From NCBI RefSeq assembly GCF_009909195.1, contig NZ_JAAAMU010000024.1:1-64000 (forward strand): 64,000 nt of DNA, read 5' to 3'. Of the stretch, positions 25,901 through 33,639 are shown in pieces; the first letter of the stretch is position 1, and each line of letters begins with the position of its first letter. The notes under the pieces are model-generated. The model saw only the letters and a program-made list of their open reading frames with translations, did no database searches and was not told where the DNA came from. Both the position numbers and the translations under genes were made by a program. The stretch is from Paenibacillus sacheonensis. GTDB taxonomy: Bacteria > Bacillota > Bacilli > Paenibacillales > Paenibacillaceae.

Positions 25901-26256
25901 CACAGGGGGTTCTTTCTATCGCCCTCTTGTACATATTGACCCCAATTCACTTCCATATCCAACTGTCTTACGCCATTCTCGACAACGAATGATAATCCAA
26001 TAGACGAAGGCTTCATGGCCTGCATAAGCGGAGCAGTACGTTCAGGTGCTCCGGATTCCTCACCTTCCTCCTCAGTCACGACTTCTTCGTCATCCTCTTC
26101 CTCTACCTGAGAACCCATTGGCCAAATAATCCCGGTAAGATAACGCTGAGTAGGAGATTCATTGAGCTCTTCTTCGTTATAATTCGGTCCTACTAATTCA
26201 AGATTCATGCGTTCAATCAGTTCATTTCGAATACTAACCATTGTTGATTGACCCAT
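22957..26256 (-). CDS. drmA: DISARM protein DrmA, SF2 helicase
   Basis: A 1099-residue helicase. Residues 1-~400 include an acidic stretch near residues 52-67 and a beta-rich N-terminal region. The motor starts with Walker A FPTGGGKTEAYLGLAAF (~430-445), continues with a CPWCG ... CSRDAC zinc-like insert (~565-600), Walker B QDELHLIAGPLGT, SATIRRAREQ, and C-terminal helicase motifs VVLASNMISVGVDVSRLG and YIQATSRVGREYPG. This order is typical of DrmA, which with DrmB forms the DNA-sensing complex of DISARM (established for other DISARM loci). A GGGGTG weak ribosome site precedes the ATG. It is the first gene of the operon, divergent from the helicase gene at 26379. Confidence 0.93.
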   Translation of the reverse strand: MGQSTMVSIRNELIERMNLELVGPNYNEEELNESPTQRYLTGIIWPMGSQVEEEDDEEVVTEEEGEESGAPERTAPLMQAMKPSSIGLSFVVENGVRQLDMEVNWGQYVQEGDRKNPLWKRNHVVNMISLDVLPADGVRRSYLTVNSGVFLELISRPMNDIHNRHAVSLFLVNRNPLPEKGSKDELCLFQPEIRLFGKKDTYPFSVRKLVIKQKTKYPDVAADELLYRNQTVFAVGHGVSVIWGEVSEDNQNARELKTVIMPVHEIPRVIPPNWEGEGSMDMMDLAQAEDGDAIHDLLNPLLDDYDNWIWEQEDASDLLDGELKITATEHLKSCRESLNRMRKGLDLIRSSEDNGHVLEAFRFANRSMAMQRAQSMWARVASKQKDWSNGPDPTRKSQWRPFQIAFILQSITGIVEPTHVDRQIADLLWFPTGGGKTEAYLGLAAFVIAIRRLRKEHDAMRGDAGVTVLMRYTLRLLTIQQFQRASTLICACEVIRNENPEKWGAEPFRIGLWVGSKNTPNDFDKCEEVLSSKTYSSSSTTPVQLVSCPWCGAELKRKNYYANRKLRRVIIGCSRDACVFHRSKNPEGIPAVVSDEEIYRLLPTMIIGTVDKFARMPWVAETQSLVGKVKGQTKYWGFTAEGADETTEGWRRSVLKSNPPAGDFVDNRPLLPPDLIIQDELHLIAGPLGTMVGLYETAIDYLSGREIEGKRIGPKVVASTATIRRAREQILSLFARKPAIFPSPGLLAGDSYFSVEQSLRTTPGRTYVGIFAPGRSIKTALVRVYAALLAATDAINEDEKSLDPYRTLVGYFNSLRELGGAVRLIEDDVKARINVLSKRIKGQRFEYKARVLRENAPELTSRVDSSQIPELLQRLEQPFYSKDPGVAPVDVVLASNMISVGVDVSRLGLMVVTGQPKTTAEYIQATSRVGREYPGLVFTVYNWARPRDVSHYERFGSYHSALYRYVEAISVTPFSSRARDRALSATLVMMSRLNIPGIAKRDQAKKFKPNHHLVSEMKEYLKQRVGNIEAGKFKEVNEHLQRYIDEWESKTMESALVYDRALKKPKLMYSLGEKPKGAIFGVPNSMRDVEKSVGIYLKE

Positions 26257-26378
26257 ATTTGCACCCCATTAAATCTTGGAATAATTAACATCCTTGTGAT
26301 TATTAACATTCGACATAGAAGGACAAAAGTCCTGTTTTGTAGAATTTATTCAAATACTGTAGTGACTGGAGGTCCATC
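26257..26378. promoter_or_regulatory. Divergent promoter region with an 18-bp tandem repeat and a palindrome
   Basis: This 122-bp spacer must drive drmA (minus) and the UvrD-like gene (plus). It contains two adjacent 18-bp direct repeats, CTTGGAATAATTAACATC (26275-26292) and CTTGTGATTATTAACATT (26293-26310), matching at 14 of 18 positions. A perfect palindrome AGGAC-AAAA-GTCCT lies at 26320-26333. CTGGAGG precedes the plus-strand ATG. The repeats look like regulator sites for both genes. I see no single convincing -35/-10 pair. Confidence 0.5.
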
Positions 26379-28292
26379 ATGAATGTATTTTGGGATCAAT
26401 TTAATATAAAGCAACGTCAAGCCATTACTGCTCCACTGGAGCATATGATTATTAACGCTGCAGCTGGTACTGGAAAAACCAGTACACTAGCAGCTCGCAT
26501 CATTTACATGCAAACAGAACTGGATATCGCCCCCCACTCAATTCTTGCTATTTCATTTTCCAGAACCGCACGTGTGCGACTGTTAGAGAAGATTACAGAG
26601 TTTTGTAAACATCTCCATACTGGTAGTCCCGTAAAGGTATTTACATTTCATGGTCTAGCATTTCGGATTATCAGAATGGCGATAACTTATGGAGAGACGC
26701 ATCTAAAGCCCCGCTTTGAAGTGATGAATACTGAAGCAGAACATAATTATATATTTGCTTCATACAGAGACCAATTGCTTGAAGGTGTTGCGCAGAATTT
26801 GGATCGAGAAAATGCTCATATTGCATTTCTTAAAATAATCAATGAGTTGCGACAAGGATCAGATGAGCTCGAACCTATTCATACACATGAGGAACTAGAT
26901 CCGCAATATGCTATCGAGGTCGATATTGGTCTTAACATGAATGTGACTGTTTCATGTAAAGATGTGAAAACAGTCTGGAGAAGGTATGAGCGTATCCTGA
27001 AGCACAACAATGCAACAGACTATAATGGCCTAATAAGCGAAGCTGTTAGAATCATGTCAATCTCGAATGGTGAAACATCAAATCGTGTTCGAGAGCGACT
27101 TCAGGCAATTGTGGTTGATGAGTTCCAAGATACATCCAGAGCGCAGAACCAATTGCTTTTTAGCTTGGCTGGCTCCGATATAGCGGTTAATGTAGTGGGT
27201 GATCCAGATCAAACTATTTATACATTTAATGGCTCCAGTGTCGAAAATATGAAGAAGTTTGGTAATGATGCACTTGATACGAATATTAACGTTCTTCCAC
27301 AAATACACATGGTGGAGAATTATCGCTCGACTTCTGCTATTTTGGATGTAGCAAACAAAGTTCGTCAAACTACTGATTTTGACCGGCTTCTAGTAGTTGC
27401 AAAGGAACTTAAACATTCTAAGTCTTTTGATCAAACGGATAACCCTGTTCGATTAGTTCATGCTCCTCGACTGGAACTCGCTGCTGAATTTGTGGCAATT
27501 GAAATTCAACGTTTAATACAAGAAGAAGGGGTTAAGGAGCATGAAATTGCAGTATTAGTCAGGAAAAATTCCGAATACGCACCTCAAGGTACTATGGTCA
27601 TCAACGCATTAAGAAATACCGGGCTGCTTCTAAATACCAACAATGATAAGCCGCTATCTTCTGTAAAAGAAGAATCGGATTTCATGTATCATTTTTACCA
27701 AGAACCGGATACCTATGGGAAAAGGATAGATGAAATACTAGAAGCTAGTCACGAGGTAACGTTACCTAAGTATCTCTCTATTGAAAAGTTTAAATCTTAC
27801 TTAATAGATGCCTTGGATTCTGGCTCAGAGTATTGTTATGAAGCCGCAGAACTGCTATATGAACATCTTACTGACGAAAGTAGCTCTGCTGATTCTTCAG
27901 GAATTCAAGTACGAACCGTGCATTCAGCTAAAGGAGAGGAATATAAAATTGTATTCCTTATGTATCTAGGGGACCGCTCCTTCCCGCATGGAAGCAGGCC
28001 AGATTACGAAGAGGAACGAAGATTATTGTATGTTGGAGTAACAAGAGCTCGAGAAAAACTATACATACTTGGGAGACCAGGAATCCATCAGGAAGATTTT
28101 TTTAGTGATTGCAAAACGTCAAATTCATGCTTAGAAAGATATATGGTTACTGCTAGCTCTAAAAGTATTGAGGATGATACTATTGTCTTAGATTCGATCG
28201 AAGTGTCACTTATTAATCGTGCAAGAGCAAAGCATATCTCTGATAAGGTAGCGGAAAGGGAAGAATTAAGGCAACTGTTTGAAGATGAATAG
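26379..28292 (+). CDS. UvrD/PcrA-like superfamily 1 helicase
   Basis: A 637-residue helicase with all main motifs: Walker A INAAAGTGKTSTLAARI (near residue 30), SFSRTARVRL, Walker B IVVDEFQDTSRAQNQL (~250), VVGDPDQTIYTFNGSS, ENYRSTSAIL, VRTVHSAKGEEYKIVFL and RRLLYVGVTRAREKLYIL. It is shorter than PcrA/UvrD (~720) and lacks their C-terminal Tudor-like tail. CTGGAGG lies before the ATG. Transcribed away from drmA, it is followed after 23 bp by a second UvrD-type gene. AT-rich codon use marks it as part of the island. It likely unwinds or remodels DNA for one of the flanking systems. Confidence 0.88.
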   Translation: MNVFWDQFNIKQRQAITAPLEHMIINAAAGTGKTSTLAARIIYMQTELDIAPHSILAISFSRTARVRLLEKITEFCKHLHTGSPVKVFTFHGLAFRIIRMAITYGETHLKPRFEVMNTEAEHNYIFASYRDQLLEGVAQNLDRENAHIAFLKIINELRQGSDELEPIHTHEELDPQYAIEVDIGLNMNVTVSCKDVKTVWRRYERILKHNNATDYNGLISEAVRIMSISNGETSNRVRERLQAIVVDEFQDTSRAQNQLLFSLAGSDIAVNVVGDPDQTIYTFNGSSVENMKKFGNDALDTNINVLPQIHMVENYRSTSAILDVANKVRQTTDFDRLLVVAKELKHSKSFDQTDNPVRLVHAPRLELAAEFVAIEIQRLIQEEGVKEHEIAVLVRKNSEYAPQGTMVINALRNTGLLLNTNNDKPLSSVKEESDFMYHFYQEPDTYGKRIDEILEASHEVTLPKYLSIEKFKSYLIDALDSGSEYCYEAAELLYEHLTDESSSADSSGIQVRTVHSAKGEEYKIVFLMYLGDRSFPHGSRPDYEEERRLLYVGVTRAREKLYILGRPGIHQEDFFSDCKTSNSCLERYMVTASSKSIEDDTIVLDSIEVSLINRARAKHISDKVAEREELRQLFEDE

Positions 28293-28315
28293 ATATCATA
28301 TGGGGTGTACGTCAA

Positions 28316-29755
28316 ATGGCTATAAAGATGATAAAGTTAACAGAAGAACAAAAGGACTGTGTGAAATTTCGTACGGATGGAGAATTGCTCATCCGGGGTA
28401 TACCTGGCTCTGGAAAGACAACTGTTGTTCTGGAGAGAGCTATATATCTTAGCATAAATGGTGAACAGGTTACTCCCGGCCCGAAAGTCCTACTTCTGAC
28501 ATTTAATAAAGCTCTATCTACTTACATAAAACAAATGGTCCGAGCGTCGAGAGATGAAGTAGTCGAAGCAATGACATTTCATCAATGGGGTACTCAGTTA
28601 TTACGTGATTCTGGGATAACCAACTATCGCACCATATCTGATGAAAAAGAAGGCTTTGTCAAATTTGCTAAAAATATAATTCGTAAATATGGAGACCTTA
28701 TTCTACCGAGTGCAAAAGTACACGGGATGAGTGAAGACCGTTCACTAATTAGATTTCTTATGGAAGAAATTTCGTGGATTAAAAATAATGAGATTAAAGC
28801 ACTGCCGCAGTACTTAGATGCTCAACGCATTGGGCGCGGTACACAAATTCAACTCACAAAGGCCCATAGAGAAACAATTTTTGATATATATGAAAAGTAT
28901 CAATCGATTTTAAAAGGAAAGCGTTGCATGGATTTTGATGATGTGGCCTTACAACTTATTGATAATTCAGAGCGTATACTAAGTAATATTAGACCAAACC
29001 ATGTCCTAATAGACGAAGCTCAGGATTTAACTGCCACACAACTAAAAGCTATAAAATCCTTAACAATGAAGAGCCTTACTGTAGCAGCAGACAAAGGTCA
29101 GCAAATTTACCGAAGAGGCTTTAGCTGGAAAAGTGTTGGTATAGATATCAGAGGTGCAAGAAGTAAATATTTAGGAAAAACTTTTCGCTCAACTAAGCAA
29201 ATAATACAGTTGGCCCGAAGTTTACAGCACCACGATAAGCAATTGATAAATGACAACGAGTTTTTACCATTGGCTGATCCAGACACTGAGGGTCCATTAC
29301 CAGAGTTACTTATTTCCGGAAAAACCAACGAAGAATTAAAAACAATGGTGAGAAAGGTTAGACAGATTCAAGCGGCATTTCCAAAAGACAATATAGCCAT
29401 TATTGCCAATTCACATGACCGGCTAGAGGAATTCGAAGAATCCTTAACCGAACATGGAATTGGTAGCATATATATCAAATCAGACGAAGCGGACTTTTTA
29501 ATTCCTGGGGTTAAATTAGTAACTTTTCACTCTTCAAAAGGACTTGAGTTCGATCATGTCATTGTTACTGGTTTACAAGAAGGAAAATTACCATATCGTA
29601 CAATGGCTCCTGGTGATGATTATGAAGCATTTATTGCAACCGAACGTAAAAAGCTTTATGTTGCTATGACAAGAGCGAAGCTTACATTAACACTTTCAGC
29701 TGTTGCCCCTATATCACCCTTTATCCATGAACTTGATATAAATTTATATAGGTAA
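28316..29755 (+). CDS. UvrD-like DNA helicase, short form
   Basis: A 479-residue SF1 ATPase: Walker A IRGIPGSGKTTVVLERA (~27-35), MDFDDVALQLID, Walker B VLIDEAQDLTATQLKAI, VAADKGQQIYRRGFSW, GKTFRSTKQI, VTFHSSKGLEFDHVIVTGL and RKKLYVAMTRAKLTLTL. It resembles the helicase half of the RelE-UvrD protein at 18339-20399 (GFSW, SKGLEF and DEAQDLT motifs) more than its immediate neighbour, which suggests that these two are paralogues. GGGGTG precedes the ATG; an internal ATG four codons in is possible. A terminator follows at once. Confidence 0.87.
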   Translation: MAIKMIKLTEEQKDCVKFRTDGELLIRGIPGSGKTTVVLERAIYLSINGEQVTPGPKVLLLTFNKALSTYIKQMVRASRDEVVEAMTFHQWGTQLLRDSGITNYRTISDEKEGFVKFAKNIIRKYGDLILPSAKVHGMSEDRSLIRFLMEEISWIKNNEIKALPQYLDAQRIGRGTQIQLTKAHRETIFDIYEKYQSILKGKRCMDFDDVALQLIDNSERILSNIRPNHVLIDEAQDLTATQLKAIKSLTMKSLTVAADKGQQIYRRGFSWKSVGIDIRGARSKYLGKTFRSTKQIIQLARSLQHHDKQLINDNEFLPLADPDTEGPLPELLISGKTNEELKTMVRKVRQIQAAFPKDNIAIIANSHDRLEEFEESLTEHGIGSIYIKSDEADFLIPGVKLVTFHSSKGLEFDHVIVTGLQEGKLPYRTMAPGDDYEAFIATERKKLYVAMTRAKLTLTLSAVAPISPFIHELDINLYR

Positions 29756-29799
29756 AAAAAAGAACTCCGCTGCATAGTCCAAGCAGAGTTCTTTTTTTA
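29753..29799 (+). terminator. Intrinsic terminator after the helicase pair
   Basis: A-run, stem AAGAACTC(C)GCT ... AGC(A)GAGTTCTT and T-run; it is symmetrical and could work in both directions. The following 29800-30016 holds no recognisable gene or site. Confidence 0.88.
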
Positions 29800-30016
29800 A
29801 AGTTCTGATTAATAATTTGACCGTTCCATTGAGTAACAAGTTTTACGGTCGACGATTCCCGGTCCCCTACAAGAATTTCACTGGAAGAGAGTCTTGAAAA
29901 TTGCTACTCAACCATAGTTATCCTTAATATGTTATGACATAAGGCATCCTCTTGAGGTGTATTGTTGTCTAACGCTACTGGACCGGTCAGAGTCTCAACT
30001 GACATTCATAAAAATT

Positions 30017-31096
30017 CTATTGTCCCTCTGGAAATAAAACTTGAAGAATTGATTCAGCTTCCTTTTCAAAATCAAAATCAGGTTGCCCCTGACGAGCATA
30101 ATATGCCGAGAATCTACTCAGAATATCCTTTACAATTGAATCTTGGACCCTTAATTCAGGAGGATAGAATTGTTCTAACAATTCATCAGGTTTATAGTTA
30201 ATTACCTTTCTGAAGTTCACATAACCTCCTTCAAAGACACTGTTTTTAGGCAGCCAATGAAAGTACTCTTTGTTATTATTTCTAATTGTAGGAAGTAGTG
30301 CTTTTTTTCTCTTTGTAGCACTTACTCCCTCCACTACTGTCATATTGATTATTCCATAATCATCAATCTCACATAACATAACCCGATCAGTTTTTATTTT
30401 CCCATTATGGATCGCCAGATCGCAGGGGGGTGATAATACGATATAGAATAAATTATCCTCTTTATTTTTCAATATACAGCCTGTTCTTATTCTCTGGTTT
30501 AGTGGAGGACTAATATATACCTCTTCTACACTATAGAGAGGTATATTATCTTCAAGGAGCTCATGAATATGTGCTATTGCATATCTAAGTAAAATAATTT
30601 CAGTTGCAGAACCAGACTTGCGTAGTTCCTTCCATGTTTCAATTCTTGGATATAGGTTCCTCCAGAATACCTCGATCATTGTATTTTCGATTATCCCCTT
30701 ACCACCTATTACCTTAAAAAGTCCTGTATTTGAAATCTCAATTAAAGACTTTATAATATCCTCATAGGTTGCTTCTCCTTTCTTATATATCTTAATTGGG
30801 GATTCATCTCCTAGAACTGTATCAGGAGTTCCTGTCATAATAGCCACTGGAAGACGATATTTTTCTGTAATTTGTGTTATTACTTCATTTCCATTGTCAT
30901 TCCCTTCTAGTTTTATATCAATTATTGCCCCATCATAAGATTCTTTTAGCATAGCTAATGCGTTAGATATATTTTTTGCAACGTCGATGCTAATTTGATA
31001 ATCAGTTGTCTCATGATTCATACGTTCGACTGTATCTAAACATACTGTTGAATCATTTTCATTATCTTCTACTAGTAAATATTTATAGTATTCCAT
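30017..31096 (-). CDS. Receiver-domain protein with unknown output domain
   Basis: A 359-residue protein. Residues 1-~125 are a complete response-regulator receiver: acidic pair in YLLVEDNEND (E10/D11), phosphoacceptor D60 in AIIDIKLEG, T88 in AIMTGT, and a Lys at ~105 in IKIYKKGEA. Residues ~130-359 match no DNA-binding domain I know; notable segments are YIVLSPPCDLAIHNGKIKTD, VMLCEIDDYGI and a C-terminal SRFSAYYARQGQPDFDF. The gene starts 7 bp after the kinase-like gene upstream, so the pair is co-transcribed. The output may act on proteins or nucleic acids within the defence island rather than as a transcription factor. Confidence 0.75.
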   Translation of the reverse strand: MEYYKYLLVEDNENDSTVCLDTVERMNHETTDYQISIDVAKNISNALAMLKESYDGAIIDIKLEGNDNGNEVITQITEKYRLPVAIMTGTPDTVLGDESPIKIYKKGEATYEDIIKSLIEISNTGLFKVIGGKGIIENTMIEVFWRNLYPRIETWKELRKSGSATEIILLRYAIAHIHELLEDNIPLYSVEEVYISPPLNQRIRTGCILKNKEDNLFYIVLSPPCDLAIHNGKIKTDRVMLCEIDDYGIINMTVVEGVSATKRKKALLPTIRNNNKEYFHWLPKNSVFEGGYVNFRKVINYKPDELLEQFYPPELRVQDSIVKDILSRFSAYYARQGQPDFDFEKEAESILQVLFPEGQ

Positions 31097-31103
31097 TCTG
31101 CTG

Positions 31104-33239
31104 CTACTCCTTATTGAGCCTAAAATGAACTCCTTGGATATTGTATAGTGCTATTAACTGTAAACCATTTCGTTGAGCCGCCTCTCCAGCTATCGCTAAC
31201 CCCAGTCCCGAACCCGTTCCATTTGGTTTTGTCGTGAATTCAGGTTCAAAAATAACTCCACTTTCTAACAAGTCCCGTTCTATTCCAGGTCCAGAATCCT
31301 CATAGTCCACATACCAATCCCCGTTCTCGCCTTCAAGAATAGAAATTTCTATATGTTTGTTCTGAGCCTTAGTGTGAATCATCCAGAAAATACTATTATC
31401 TATCAAATTAGTGAAAATAGTATATATGTCTTGTTTCCATCCATTCCAAGTAGCAATATTACTTCCTTTAATACTAAACTCTATTGAGTGGATATTAAAT
31501 TCATTTTCAAATACTTGAGCAGCAGTATAAATAGCTTGATACAAATTATAATCAGATCTAGTTGCACGTGTTTTTGCTGCTAAAGGGTCTAAGCGACTAA
31601 AAAGATTGACAAAGATTGATGCATTTTCATGAAACCCAGATGTTATTTTAATAATTTTATCGAAAATAGAGTCAGAGGTATCTTCCTTAATTTTTTGAGT
31701 ATAAAACTTTAAGTTAGAAATTTGATTTGTAAAATAATTCAGTGGACGACGGCCCTCATGTAAAATTACATTCACTATTCGTCCTAGTGTAGCTTGTCCT
31801 TGGTAAATTGCGACTGTCGTTTTAATATCATCAATTATTGCATTCTTATCAATCTGTTCTTTTTCAATCATCTTATTTATTTCAGAAATTGTTAAGTCGT
31901 TTAACCCAGATTTTTTTAATGCTATAGATACGGATTTTTGCAAATGCGAATAATCAAAAAGCTTTTCTAATTCTTTTTCAATTACTTTTGTTCGTTTTGA
32001 TAATCCAGCTTTTCGACGATAAACAAACCTTTTTTCCTCTAAACTAGCAATTATTTCACAGGTAATTTCTTTTAATCTGTTGTATGCCAAATTATCCTTT
32101 AGGCCATCTCTAGCACTTCTCTCTTCCAAGTTAGATTTCTCTTCCGACTCTATATGAACATAACCAATAACTTGATTAATACCAATCTTTAAAGAAGGAT
32201 TTTGTACTCTCTGTTCATTTAATTTCAACCAATCGAAATCAGCGTCTCCCAATGGACGAATTCTAAATCCATTTCGATATACTCCTATCCCGTTTAAGCT
32301 ATTAAGCAATTGTCGTGTTTCAAGATTTTTTAGATATTTATTAGTAGTCTCATCTCTCAAACCTCTTGCGATTAACAGTTCAATAGAATCTTTATCTCTG
32401 TCATACACCCTTATATCAACTACTATTTCGCCACAATTAGTTTGCCCTAAGCAAAAATGGACTTCTTCACTTAGGGTATTCCGTGCTTTTTGATTTTCGT
32501 ATATTAATTTACCTGTACCATCAGCAGAAATTTTACCTGTAATTTTATAATCATAAAGATCCAAAATGGGATACGGCTGAATCTCCTCTTCATGTTTTTT
32601 TGTCTGTTCTAGAAAAAAATTATTAAATACTAACATTATCTTAAATTCTGATTTTGCTAGAAATGGTGCACCAGGGGGAATTAATTTTTTTAGCTCAGAT
32701 CTCAATATATCTATTTGCTTTTGCCATTCATCTATATCTTCTTTTGAAGCCACAATAGTCAACTTAGTTCCATTCTTATCAGAGCAAACCTCGTTATCAA
32801 TAGTAAGTTCAACTTCATCCAAGAACTTAGCATTAACAAACTGATCCCAATCTATAAATAAAGTTGTTTTATAACTATTCTGAATCGTCTCTAATTTCAT
32901 TTTTCTCCCTAAAATGTTGGCAGCATATCGACCTATCCCTTTGCGTCCTTGTAAAATCCGTCCATTGGGACTTTTTCTCCTGGCAACTTTATCATTTGTA
33001 GAGGGTACCATCCACTTATCAATTACTTCCTCTATTGACATTCCATGCCCATGATCTTCTACGATGATCGTGAAATTATCTCTTCCCTCATCCACATTGA
33101 AGCTTATTATTACATCTGATGAATCGGCATCGTAGGAGTTTTTTACCAGCTCTAATATCGCTGCGTATCTATCTTGTATTAGACCTTCGCCAATAGTTAT
33201 TAAATGTCGACCAGCTGGTCGAATTCGATATGTTTCCAT
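31104..33239 (-). CDS. Dual GHKL-ATPase sensor kinase-like protein
   Basis: A 711-residue protein with two GHKL (Bergerat) ATP-binding regions. The N-terminal one resembles Hsp90/MutL/MORC-type ATPases: AAILELVKNSYDADSSDVII (~27-46), VEDHGHGM (60-67), ILQGRKGIGRYAANIL (~95-110). The C-terminal one is histidine-kinase type: an H-box-like ILHEGRRPLNYF with His494, N-box NLIDNSIFW (~611), DSGPGIERD (~648) and GTGSGLGLAIAGE (~674). Between them is a long helical region. TTGGAGGGATGGT precedes the ATG. Together with the downstream receiver protein it forms a phosphorelay-like pair. MORC-like ATPases of this kind are known from bacterial conflict and restriction loci; what it senses is unknown. Confidence 0.82.
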   Translation of the reverse strand: METYRIRPAGRHLITIGEGLIQDRYAAILELVKNSYDADSSDVIISFNVDEGRDNFTIIVEDHGHGMSIEEVIDKWMVPSTNDKVARRKSPNGRILQGRKGIGRYAANILGRKMKLETIQNSYKTTLFIDWDQFVNAKFLDEVELTIDNEVCSDKNGTKLTIVASKEDIDEWQKQIDILRSELKKLIPPGAPFLAKSEFKIMLVFNNFFLEQTKKHEEEIQPYPILDLYDYKITGKISADGTGKLIYENQKARNTLSEEVHFCLGQTNCGEIVVDIRVYDRDKDSIELLIARGLRDETTNKYLKNLETRQLLNSLNGIGVYRNGFRIRPLGDADFDWLKLNEQRVQNPSLKIGINQVIGYVHIESEEKSNLEERSARDGLKDNLAYNRLKEITCEIIASLEEKRFVYRRKAGLSKRTKVIEKELEKLFDYSHLQKSVSIALKKSGLNDLTISEINKMIEKEQIDKNAIIDDIKTTVAIYQGQATLGRIVNVILHEGRRPLNYFTNQISNLKFYTQKIKEDTSDSIFDKIIKITSGFHENASIFVNLFSRLDPLAAKTRATRSDYNLYQAIYTAAQVFENEFNIHSIEFSIKGSNIATWNGWKQDIYTIFTNLIDNSIFWMIHTKAQNKHIEISILEGENGDWYVDYEDSGPGIERDLLESGVIFEPEFTTKPNGTGSGLGLAIAGEAAQRNGLQLIALYNIQGVHFRLNKE

Positions 33240-33299
33240 ACCATCCCTCCAATAATGCGACTTTTAAACTATGTATTAATTATGGGAGCTTTCCTGTGA

Positions 33300-33305
33300 A
33301 TTATA
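33300..33305 (-). promoter_or_regulatory. Candidate -10 for the kinase-receiver operon
   Basis: On the minus strand a consensus TATAAT lies ~60 bp before the start at 33239; the matching -35 is weak, so the promoter may be activated. Confidence 0.35.
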
Positions 33306-33393
33306 TCCATATTACAACAAAACGTACTGTATATACTACTGAGGACCCTAGTACGCAACTAAAAACTGATCAAATGGTTTTATGATTTCAAAC

Positions 33394-33455
33394 AAAACTA
33401 AGCTGCCAACGCACACCGATTAAGTATCGTGGCTCGTTGGCAGCTTAGTTTTTTC
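33394..33455. terminator. Strong bidirectional hairpin at the right edge of the island
   Basis: A long stem AACTAAGCTGCCAACG / CGTTGGCAGCTTAGTT with A- and T-runs on both sides. It lies between the AT-rich defence island and the GC-rich rlmD-like gene; it may insulate the two. The surrounding 33456-33639 DNA holds no gene. Confidence 0.8.
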
Positions 33456-33639
33456 AACTGCGATTTCTGTACAGTCGCTCGGGTTCTTCTTGTCCATGCC
33501 GCTATAACAGTTTAAAGTCTATTCCGATCAAATTAGCTTTTTATGTTTGTTAGTGTAGGTTTTAACATTAATTTATTAACAACAAAGATCAGTCTCTGTA
33601 CCATAGTTTTGAGCAAGTTGTTGTACCTTCTAAAACCTT

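Noticed and set aside
9535..33639. Prophage or integrative element with integrase
   Set aside because: No integrase, transposase, structural phage gene or tRNA attachment site could be found in the AT-rich segment.
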